64,000 bases of DNA from Paenibacillus sp. ACRRX (GTDB taxonomy: Bacteria; Bacillota; Bacilli; Paenibacillales; Paenibacillaceae), in the NCBI RefSeq assembly GCF_022346885.1, contig NZ_JAKRNK010000003.1, positions 496,001 through 560,000 of the forward strand, in the 5' to 3' direction. Position numbers and translations under genes: made by a program. The notes beneath the pieces were generated by a model. It was not told the DNA's origin. It saw only the letters and a program-made list of their open reading frames with translations, and did no database searches. Below, in pieces: positions 27,660-34,773 of this stretch (its first letter is position 1; each line of letters opens with the position of its first letter).

Positions 27660-27836
27660 TCAACGGAATAGGTCGGGAAGCTTTTGGGGAGGCTGCAGGG
27701 GTGAACTGAATAGCTTTATGAACGCTAGTGTAAACGCCTCTTGTGATGAGAGTCCATACTTTACGGCAACATCAAGAACCCGCGAATCCTTCGAGTCCTC
27801 AGATATACCCCGCAATGTCATCCTGGTTAATTGAGT
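27660..27836 (-). pseudogene. C-terminal fragment of an AraC-family regulator
   Basis: The minus strand reads MTLRGISEDSKDSRVLDV then AVKYGLSSQEAFTLAFIKLF and a stop at 27660. This matches the second helix-turn-helix of AraC/Rob-type regulators (VLDVAxKYGxxSQEAFTxAFKxxF). Everything before it is missing, and the break falls at rlmH-type repeat 4, about 10 bp away. It appears to be a gene truncated by cassette insertion or deletion. Confidence 0.7.
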
Positions 27837-27844
27837 GAACTGTC

Positions 27845-27875
27845 CGGAACGATGTTACTTGTGATACGGTTCACC
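27845..27875. repeat. rlmH-type attachment-site repeat 4 (core 27856-27866)
   Basis: TACTTGTGATACGGTTCACCGCG. On the minus strand this encodes RGEPYHK then TAA, the same seven residues as the true RlmH end, using different codons for P, Y and H. Its left arm differs from repeats 1, 2, 3 and 5. Confidence 0.78.
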
Positions 27876-28105
27876 GCGCTGGTAGAAGCGGCAAGTTTTA
27901 AAGGGGGCATGTCAATAATTTTGAGTAAACTCTTTTAAGGCCCGGGGAGCTAGCTCGTACGCTTTCTCCTACGCCATGTAGTTTTCCACAAAAGAGGGAT
28001 AAGCCCAGTCCAAATCGCGGATCGAATCGATCCATGTATCGAGAAAATGGCAGGAGCCAGGTGAGTACTCTATATTAGGAAATTTCGTGCTTGGTATTTG
28101 TTTCA

Positions 28106-28594
28106 TCAATTAGTTGGCTCGTTATTGGGTTTTATGGCAGTCATTTTAATTTGGGTGAGGTTTTCTAAGTTAATTTCAATTTGCAATTCGGTATGCTCAT
28201 TAATAGCGATTAGGATTTTATCTTTAATTTCTAAACTTTTTATAGGGTTTGAATTTTCAAAAAATATTCCCCATACCAAACGGTCTTCAGCATCCGTACA
28301 AGCAATAAATCCTTCATTTCCCATTTGACCATCACCGCCACAGATTTTCCCGTCTTGATAATCAATACTGACCCATTCATCAACGATCGTCCAACATTCA
28401 ACATTATACTTTGATATGCTTTCAATGGTTGTGTCACACAAGGGAGAGCAATAAAATTTACTTTCATTTGTGTTGGGGTTATATACGCTGTAACAACTTA
28501 AGATTGTTACAGTGCCATTTGGAAAGATGATACTATTAACGCCGGGCAGTTCATGCTTTTCAAGATTCCAATGTTCCGCAACAATAATATTCAT
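28106..28594 (-). CDS. Hypothetical protein, immunity-like
   Basis: A 162-residue acidic soluble protein behind a strong GGGGG site. The N-terminus (MNIIVAEHWNLEKHELPG) and later DEWVSIDYQDGKICGGDGQMGNEGFIACTD segment do not match a family I can name. Size, acidity and the neighbouring DUF5713 and DUF4259 genes resemble the orphan immunity arrays of polymorphic-toxin systems. No toxin gene is next to it. Confidence 0.6.
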   Translation of the reverse strand: MNIIVAEHWNLEKHELPGVNSIIFPNGTVTILSCYSVYNPNTNESKFYCSPLCDTTIESISKYNVECWTIVDEWVSIDYQDGKICGGDGQMGNEGFIACTDAEDRLVWGIFFENSNPIKSLEIKDKILIAINEHTELQIEINLENLTQIKMTAIKPNNEPTN

Positions 28595-28622
28595 AATAAA
28601 TCCCCCTTTATATCTTAAGTTA

Positions 28623-28928
28623 CTAATATATACAGCTACTTGTTGAGGACAAAAAGCTATTTAATCTAGTAATCGTTTCCTTAGGAACTTTTTCACTGTA
28701 TAGGCCTTCATTTTGCTTCCAGTGTAGCAATGCCTATTTAATAGAGATGACGAACTGAGAATAAGCAAGATTGTATTGAACTCCAATGCCAACTGTAGAT
28801 AGTAAGCATTGGGTGTACATACTTACAATTTGAGTAACTTCGGAACCCCGATTGTACTGCTCATAGAAATATTCCTTGATCTCACACGAGGTGTCATTAC
28901 CAAAAACCTCAGCACTCCATGTTCCCAT
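28623..28928 (-). pseudogene. DUF4259-like protein with in-frame stop
   Basis: From ATG 28928 (GGTGAAGAG upstream) the frame reads MGTWSAEVFGNDTSCEI..., the typical DUF4259 start. It meets a TAG at 28736-28734 after 64 codons. The same frame then goes on (ALLHWKQNEGLYSEKVPKET...) to a stop at 28623, and this tail resembles the C-terminal helix region of DUF4259 proteins. A single nonsense change is the simplest reading. An open frame extends upstream to 29018 into the previous gene's end, but its first part is not family-like. Confidence 0.6.
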
Positions 28929-29001
28929 ATGCTCTTCACCTATATAAAGGGATATGTTGGCGTATAATGATGATGAAATAAAAATATATTTCCCTAACAA
29001 A

Positions 29002-29328
29002 CTACCAATCACGTTCACGAATGGCTACTTCTGTATCTATTTCGATACCAAAAAAGGCTAAAATATCTTCAACAGTTTGTGCAATTGATTCTCTGCCAAC
29101 TGTTTCAATTTCGCTGTCATTTTCGTCAAACTCTTCTGCAAGATCATTGATTGCATTGATGGCGGAATTAAGCTTTGATTGAATTTCCTCGATATCTTGA
29201 TTACCTTGTTCCAAAAATTCAACAACTTTAACTAGTTCAGCTTTGACTTTATCCACAAGAAAATTAGGGAAGTATCCATCTATATACATATCTTTTAAAT
29301 ATTCAAAATCAGAACTTAGTTTTTTCAT
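29002..29328 (-). CDS. DUF5713 family protein
   Basis: A 108-residue protein that follows the DUF5713 pattern closely: MKKLSSDFEYLKDMYIDGYFPNF, then VEFLEQGN and FDENDSEIETVGRESIAQTV, ending AIRERDW. ATG 29328 has GGAGG at 8 bases and is preferred over an earlier in-frame start. The function is unknown; members often sit in toxin-immunity regions. It is followed 73 bp later by the DUF4259 pseudogene. Confidence 0.8.
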   Translation of the reverse strand: MKKLSSDFEYLKDMYIDGYFPNFLVDKVKAELVKVVEFLEQGNQDIEEIQSKLNSAINAINDLAEEFDENDSEIETVGRESIAQTVEDILAFFGIEIDTEVAIRERDW

Positions 29329-29503
29329 GAAATGATCCTCCAATAACATGGCTAGAATAGGATAACTTTACCGCCTTTACTTTATCTGTGTCAATCATAA
29401 GGAAAAGCACGTTCTATTGGCCCATCTGGATGAAATAGTAGAGGGATTGTTTGAAGCAAGAATGAATTTTATCGGAGAAGTACCCTATGAAGGAGAAAAA
29501 AGA

Positions 29504-29723
29504 ATGCGTAAAAAGGTAACACAGCTTATGGCTTGTGTTCTGGTTGTTCTGTTGATAATGACACTGCTACCTGAACTGTCTGGAGGAAAGGCTTATGCCC
29601 TACATCATCAGCACAGTGGCTGGCACAGGTGTAGATGGAAATTCGGGAGACGGGGAAGCAGCAAAGGTTTCGGCTGCGTCCAGTTGTTCCATCTCCGGCG
29701 AAAATTTTTCGCCCTACTTATGA
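29504..29723 (+). pseudogene. N-terminal remnant of a secreted NHL-repeat protein (frameshifted)
   Basis: After GGAG, ATG 29504 opens a signal peptide (MRKKVTQLMACVLVVLLIMT ... KAYA). One extra C at 29598-29600 then throws the frame. In the corrected frame the sequence reads YIISTVAGTGVDGNSGDGEA, the classic opening of NHL-repeat proteins, and continues to a TGA at 29721-29723 that lies within rlmH-type repeat 5. The repeats that should follow are absent. The gene is broken twice, by a frameshift and by the repeat junction. Confidence 0.7.
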
Positions 29724-29734
29724 TACGTTTCTCC
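29700..29734. repeat. rlmH-type attachment-site repeat 5 (core 29715-29725)
   Basis: TACTTATGATACGTTTCTCC with left arm GAAAATTTTTCGCCC. The minus-strand reading is GETYHK then stop. With repeats 1-3 it shares an A-rich left arm followed by CCC. Confidence 0.74.
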
Positions 29735-29777
29735 GCAATGTATCTAAGCACAAAGTACGGTTCGACCACAATATATA

Positions 29778-29804
29778 AAGCCACTCCTGACATTGGAGTG
29801 GCTT
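29778..29804 (-). terminator. Terminator of the gene at 29820
   Basis: A perfect 10-bp stem AAGCCACTCC / GGAGTGGCTT followed by TTTATAT on the minus strand, 16 bp after the stop. Confidence 0.8.
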
Positions 29805-29819
29805 ATTAAATAGAACACG

Positions 29820-30230
29820 TTATAGTACATGTTCTTTGTATTTTTTTTTGAATTGGTCGGGTATTTGTTCGTAGATCTGCAGAGGTATTCCACATTCATT
29901 TTTTAATCTTATTTCTTGGTCTATCTCATATCTCTCGAGAAATTCCCAATACGCAATAAACACATCATCTTCATGTATAAATTCCATCCACCCATCGGCA
30001 ATCAATTCATCGTCGGCATTAAACACCATAATACTAGAGAAGTTCTCAACTGCACCATCTAAGTATTTGGTTCTATGCCCTTCTATACAACAATCAGACC
30101 AATCAAACTTATATTCATCTTGGATCATCCCATAACACTTTAAGTCCTCAGATAACTGTCTTTCCACTTCTGCTTTCAAGTTAATACCCATACAATCAGC
30201 AAAACTTAAATTTATATAATCTGGCTTCAC
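29820..30230 (-). CDS. Hypothetical acidic protein, immunity-like
   Basis: The open frame reaches 30266, but GTG 30230 has AGGAGGG at 6 bases and is the better start, giving 136 residues. The protein is acidic and rich in aromatic residues (WMEFIHEDDVFIAYWEFLER). I cannot assign a family. It has its own terminator, as does the next gene, a pattern typical of separately expressed orphan immunity genes. Confidence 0.6.
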   Translation of the reverse strand: MKPDYINLSFADCMGINLKAEVERQLSEDLKCYGMIQDEYKFDWSDCCIEGHRTKYLDGAVENFSSIMVFNADDELIADGWMEFIHEDDVFIAYWEFLERYEIDQEIRLKNECGIPLQIYEQIPDQFKKKYKEHVL

Positions 30231-30360
30231 CTGACTCCCTCCTAACCAAAAAATTTCTTCTTTCATTTAACCTTAATCGATGAAATAGTCATACGGGAGA
30301 TCACTCTTATCATGTTTTGAATCAGGTTCATACAAGCCCTTATCTGCATACAAAACAGAG

Positions 30361-30378
30361 CCACTCCCCAAGGAGTGG
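30361..30378 (-). terminator. Terminator abutting the stop of the gene at 30379
   Basis: CCACTCC / GGAGTGG stem directly at the stop codon, with CTCTGTTTT after it on the minus strand. It shares its stem sequence with the terminator at 29778. Confidence 0.7.
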
Positions 30379-30828
30379 TTATTGATTCTTTGTATCCCAT
30401 TCAATACTACTTCTCCAATCAGTCCACAATGACTTTATCTTATTGACTAACCATTCTCCACCAAACGTTATCGTTCCTTCATGAGAAGCATAGATAATCC
30501 AATCCATACTCTGTGAAGTCCAAAAGCCCTCACCACCTGAGAGATCGCCATTGTAGCAATAATAAGGGTACAGATTTGAAACCTGTATATTGAAAGTCTC
30601 ACCTGTTTCTAGAAATTCAATCACCTGCTCAACTCCATGGTGCGTAAGCATCGCAATAATATCATTTAGCTTTTCTTCACTCTCTATATATTCGGAATCA
30701 AAAGCTATAAGGTCTTCCCTACTGCAATCGAATAATGGATACCAGTAAGGTTGTCCTATATCCCAAACTCGTTCCATATCTTTTCTCAAATTTCTAGAAA
30801 CCTCTTCTGGTATTATTACTTTTTGCAA
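30379..30828 (-). CDS. Hypothetical protein, immunity-like
   Basis: A 149-residue protein started by TTG 30828 with GGAGGG at 6 bases. Notable segments are REDLIAFDSEYIESEEKLNDI and YCYNGDLSGGEGFWTSQSMDWIIYASHEGTITF; the latter reads like a compact beta-sheet protein. No family is recognised. The next gene lies 30 bp upstream, so the two may be co-transcribed. Confidence 0.6.
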   Translation of the reverse strand: MQKVIIPEEVSRNLRKDMERVWDIGQPYWYPLFDCSREDLIAFDSEYIESEEKLNDIIAMLTHHGVEQVIEFLETGETFNIQVSNLYPYYCYNGDLSGGEGFWTSQSMDWIIYASHEGTITFGGEWLVNKIKSLWTDWRSSIEWDTKNQ

Positions 30829-30858
30829 GAGAAACCCTCCTTATCTCTTAGACTTCAC

Positions 30859-31152
30859 TCAGACAATGGTCACTGTTGCAATGTCCTTTCCTGCCCAGAG
30901 ATTAAAGCTATAGCCTGTTTCGAGCAAATGCCAAGGTGCTTCATCGACTATAAAAGCAACATCAGCATATGTATCCCACGTACCATCAATATGTCTTGTT
31001 ATCCTAACTAGCACAGTCCATGTATCACCATAAAATGTCTTATCCTTGATCTCACCATAGTTTACAACCATATCACGCATCCATTCGTTCACTGGTAACT
31101 TACTAGGGTCCTTTTTCCAATTTATAAAGGCTTTATTGAACCTTCTGTCCAC
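30859..31152 (-). CDS. Hypothetical protein
   Basis: GTG 31152 has AAGGAGG at 9 bases, giving 97 residues (DRRFNKAFINWKKDPSKLPV ... WDTYADVAFIVDEAPWHLLETG). A longer frame to 31230 lacks a ribosome site. The LLETGYSFNLWAGKDIATV ending suggests a folded beta domain. Family unknown; probably another immunity-type gene of the cassette next to rlmH. Confidence 0.6.
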   Translation of the reverse strand: MDRRFNKAFINWKKDPSKLPVNEWMRDMVVNYGEIKDKTFYGDTWTVLVRITRHIDGTWDTYADVAFIVDEAPWHLLETGYSFNLWAGKDIATVTIV

Positions 31153-31292
31153 GGTAGTAATCCTCCTTACATTATTTCCGACCATTCCAGCACCATAATT
31201 GTACCATATACTTACAAAATTTATTTTCATATCGCTTTACAATTCCCCCCTAGTCGGTCGGTGGAATCAAAGTCTTCCTCGTCCTTAGTTAG

Positions 31293-32210
31293 CTTGTAGA
31301 TGTTACCAATAACAGTTTCGGCATCATTACCAACCCGCTTTATGCAGGATTCATTCGTTTCAATCAGCACCTAGACTGGACTGATAAAAGGCGCAAAGGC
31401 GTAAATAAAGATTACATCCTTGTAAAAGGAGAGCATGAAGCCATTATCCCTCCTTCGGTTTGGGACGCAGCAGTCTCCATGAATAAGATGAAGTCACATA
31501 AGCCAGCGAAGACCTTTACGGGTCACTTCCCTTTAACTGGGCTATTACGCTGTCCTATGTGTGGTTGCAGCATGATCAGACATAGATCAAAGGATATTCG
31601 CTATTATCAGTGTTCAACACTCCACTCCAAAGGCTCGTCTGTATGTAAAAGTAACCTTGTCTATGCAGACAAAGCAGAGGAATACGTTTATAAAAGAATG
31701 GAACAAATAGCTGCTCAACCCGATCTGTTAAGTGACATACTGGACAGAGTCAACTCTAAGGTGCGTGACGTAAAACGCCCACTGCAGGAACAGCTTAATT
31801 ACATCAACGGTCAAATTGTGGAGAAACAAAAGAACATTGCTAAGTTCATTTCAATGATTTAGAAGTCTGAATCCCCTCCTGCATCAATGATGGAAAGAAT
31901 TTCGTCGCTAGAAGCAGAAAATAAACAGTTCCTCACTCGTAGATCAGAGATTGAGCAAGAACTAAACATACCGACAATAAAAGAGGTGTCTTTTGAGCGA
32001 GTATATTATGTTCTGAATGGCTTCTCTAAGATCATAACGAAGATTGAACCAGAGAAACAGAAAGACTTACTACATTCGATCATCAGTAAAATAACTGTGA
32101 ATGCTGGCAAACATCCAGCAAAAAGAAGCGTCAAGGACATTGCATTGTTCTTTGACGCTTCCCTTAACGATGAGTTTGTGCTTACTTATGGTAAGGTTCT
32201 CCCCGATTAA
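31293..32210 (+). pseudogene. Large serine recombinase, N-terminally deleted and with an amber stop
   Basis: The frame begins inside the recombinase domain (FGIITNPLYAGFIRFNQHLDW, then DYILVKGEHEAIIPPSVWD). It continues through a zinc ribbon (LLRCPMCGCSMIRHRS ... YYQCSTLHSKGSSVCKS) and a coiled-coil region, and ends [12 protein letters not shown]. The catalytic serine domain is missing. A TAG at 31860-31862 interrupts the frame, but the same frame goes on to 32210. The last 29 bp overlap the 3' end of rlmH on the other strand, so the gene runs across the attachment site. This is the probable integrase of the cassette family, now dead. Confidence 0.85.
32171..32203. repeat. rlmH-proximal attachment site (repeat 6, core 32183-32193)
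   Basis: TACTTATGGTAAGGTTCTCC is the true 3' end of rlmH (minus strand RGEPYHK then TAA). Its left arm is the recombinase 3' end. Five further copies lie to the left in the same orientation. Confidence 0.8.
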
Positions 32211-32661
32211 TCTTCACCGCTCGGTAAATCTGCTCCACCAGCACCAAGCGCATCAATTGGTGCGGCAGCGTCATGCGCCCGAAGCTGAGCTTCGACTGCG
32301 CGCGGCGCATTACGGCTGGCGACAGGCCTACCGAGCCGCCGATTATATACACGACATGGCTCGTCCCATACGTGCCGAGCTTGTCCATATGCGCCGCCAA
32401 GTCTTCACTCGACCAGAGCTGGCCGTCGATTGCTAGCGCAACCACATGCGCCTCCGGCTTCACGTGCGCAAGAATGCGCTCGCCTTCCCGTTCCTGCACC
32501 TGCAGCAGCTCGGCGTCGCTCATATTTTCAGGTGCCTTCTCGTCAGGCACTTCGATCACCTGGAACTTCACATAAGGCGCAAGACGTTTGCTATACTCCG
32601 CAATGCCCTGCACCAAGTATTTTTCTTTTAACTTGCCTACACTGATCAATTGAATAAACAT
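32182..32661 (-). CDS. rlmH: 23S rRNA (pseudouridine-1915 N3)-methyltransferase RlmH
   Basis: A 159-residue protein, the standard RlmH length. It opens [16 protein letters not shown], has the SPOUT knot region [17 protein letters not shown] and [13 protein letters not shown], and ends INRGEPYHK. It methylates pseudouridine 1915 in helix 69 of 23S rRNA using SAM. The start ATG 32661 follows GGGG. The 3' end is the target site of the broken recombinase and of the repeat family, exactly as in staphylococcal SCC elements. The gene itself looks intact. Confidence 0.97.
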   Translation of the reverse strand: MFIQLISVGKLKEKYLVQGIAEYSKRLAPYVKFQVIEVPDEKAPENMSDAELLQVQEREGERILAHVKPEAHVVALAIDGQLWSSEDLAAHMDKLGTYGTSHVVYIIGGSVGLSPAVMRRAQSKLSFGRMTLPHQLMRLVLVEQIYRAVKINRGEPYHK

Positions 32662-32889
32662 AATCACTATCCCCGTTTCGATTACAACTCACAAATAGAA
32701 TAATACGGGCAAATAACCTTCATACCTATTTAAAATAGTCTGTAGCTAATCCCCCTAGAGCTGCTTGCTACAAGCTAGTGTACCCGAAGGGGAACCTTCT
32801 AGTCTATGTCCACCCACTGCTTCATTTTTCAAAGTGACCACAAACAACGTCACATTTCACCCCAGTCGGACTAGAAGATAATTATACAA

Positions 32890-32920
32890 TAAAGAAGACA
32901 GCCTTCTTTCGAAAGCTGTC
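32890..32920 (-). terminator. Terminator of the first esterase gene
   Basis: GACAGC / GCTGTC stem with an AGAAGG/CTTTC region inside, followed by TTCTTTATT on the minus strand, about 195 bp past the stop at 33115. Confidence 0.6.
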
Positions 32921-33114
32921 CCTGTCCTTGCACTCCCTATAAATATGAGGAGTATCCATCATCATGGCTGTTCTCACTTCTGCTTGCATCTCTACAAACA
33001 ACATGATTGGCTTGCTCTTCATTTACACACCAGTCCACAGACCATCCAATGAGCGCTACATCTCCCATCCATTCACCCGAGTTAAACCCTAGCTTCCCTT
33101 CAACGCCCTTATCC

Positions 33115-34605
33115 CTATTTCTTAAAATACTTAGGTGCCGATACCTGATCAATATACAATATACCGTCATACTGCTCAAATGGTACGCTGCTTACAGGGG
33201 ACACACCAGTGTAGTAAGAACCCATCTGCTGTCTCATCCAAGAATTATCTGTCGTCTCTGGTTTATATCGCATGTCTACAAAGGAGTAACGATGTCCTGC
33301 CCCCTTCATCACTTCCTCGATGGAGTGCGCCATTGGTGGCAGCACATCGAAAATTTCGCCTGTCACGTGGGCATTTTTGCCGCCCCCCATATACAGACCC
33401 ATCACGTAGCTTTGATCTTTGAACTTTGTCTTCTGCATCAGCTCGCCCATATGCACACGCGGCAGCGAGTTTAACTCCTTGGAATACGCCTTGGAAATGT
33501 GACCGTTGTGCGCCCACACGATCATTTTCTCTTTCGGGTACACATTCGTTGCCAGCCAGACCAAGTTGTCCGCCATCATGCGGTCACGATATTCGGAGGA
33601 CTTGATAACAGATTGATAGTCCATCGACTTGCCTAACATAAATCCGGTCGAAGCAATCGTCGTCTCCATGTACTCCTTCACCACTTGGATACGGTTATCA
33701 AGTGCACGCTCGACCATCTTCACGATGTGCGGGTTGTCCGGGAATTGACGACGCAGCGCATCGGCACGTTTAGGCGTAATCTGGCGCACTTGTTGGTACA
33801 CATTTAACAGCTTCGGCTTTGCTTTGGCATAAGCAGCCAGATCCTCGCTTTGCTCCCAGCGGTCCAACTCCAGCTCGGCCTCCTGGAAGCGCTTGGCCAG
33901 CTTGGCATCCCCCATCCATTCGCCTGATAATAATGGCCCTTGCGGCTGCATATCGAACCCAGCCAACGCCAGCGGCTTCTTCGTCTTTTGCGTATCCTGA
34001 ATATATTGGAACAACGGTACCGTCTCTTCCGCCTGCCAGATGCGGAAGATGGAATCCTTCATCGTTTGTACGGGCTTCTTGGACTTCACGTTCCCGTAAG
34101 CAGAAGCGGCATTGCCGAGATTCGTCTCAAACGCAACCACATTAAAGCCCAGTTCTTGATGCATATATTGAATGAGTCGTGTCTTCACCGAATTGTATTC
34201 AGCTGCACCGTGAGAACTTTCGCCCAAGTATACGATACGTTTGTCCTTTAGCAGCGTTTTTAATGGCGCCAAGTCTTTGAATTGGTCTGCCTTGACGACT
34301 GCATTCTTTGTAGCTTCAGGCTTGATGGTTTTCAATGCAATGGCATTGCTCTTCATCCACTGCTGCCAATCTTGACGCGTTTCTGTGCTGGTTCGTGCTC
34401 CATCCTGATCTGCTGCCTTCACTTCATTTGCTTTTTGCGCTTGTGCGCCATTCTGCGCCGCTGGTTCCGCTGTCACAGCTTCCTTGCTCTCAGCAGCAGC
34501 TCCATGAACAGTCGTTGTATAGGATAATAACGTTCCCAGTGTCATGATCGTAGCGAGGAACAAGGACAAGCTCCGCTTCTTCCAAGTTAGTGATTGTGTG
34601 TTCAT
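33115..34605 (-). CDS. Erythromycin esterase family protein, secreted (copy A)
   Basis: A 496-residue protein with a signal peptide (about 8-36). Its catalytic-domain landmarks match the erythromycin esterase / EreA-like superfamily: DKRIVYLGESSHGAAEYNSVK, LGFNVVAFE, ALAGFDMQ, and IVWAHNGHISK. The GESSHG histidine is the family's general base. ATG 34605 follows GGAGG. Only some family members open macrolide rings; many have other substrates. It is a paralogue of the next gene upstream and lies on the conserved side of rlmH. Confidence 0.87.
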   Translation of the reverse strand: MNTQSLTWKKRSLSLFLATIMTLGTLLSYTTTVHGAAAESKEAVTAEPAAQNGAQAQKANEVKAADQDGARTSTETRQDWQQWMKSNAIALKTIKPEATKNAVVKADQFKDLAPLKTLLKDKRIVYLGESSHGAAEYNSVKTRLIQYMHQELGFNVVAFETNLGNAASAYGNVKSKKPVQTMKDSIFRIWQAEETVPLFQYIQDTQKTKKPLALAGFDMQPQGPLLSGEWMGDAKLAKRFQEAELELDRWEQSEDLAAYAKAKPKLLNVYQQVRQITPKRADALRRQFPDNPHIVKMVERALDNRIQVVKEYMETTIASTGFMLGKSMDYQSVIKSSEYRDRMMADNLVWLATNVYPKEKMIVWAHNGHISKAYSKELNSLPRVHMGELMQKTKFKDQSYVMGLYMGGGKNAHVTGEIFDVLPPMAHSIEEVMKGAGHRYSFVDMRYKPETTDNSWMRQQMGSYYTGVSPVSSVPFEQYDGILYIDQVSAPKYFKK

Positions 34606-34773
34606 CCGAACATCCTCCAAGTCATATATGTAGTGGCTTATTACTAAGCACGCGTTTACCTATTTAGCCAAGCAATCATGTAACCATTTGCTAAAAAAGA
34701 AGCCTGGTTATCCTTTTCTTCATTCCATCATCTCGCATCAGATCTTCCTTATTGCACAACTACCGTTACTCTC

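Noticed and set aside
32937..33179. 80-codon minus-strand frame downstream of the first esterase
   Set aside because: It overlaps the esterase 3' end out of frame and has no ribosome site.
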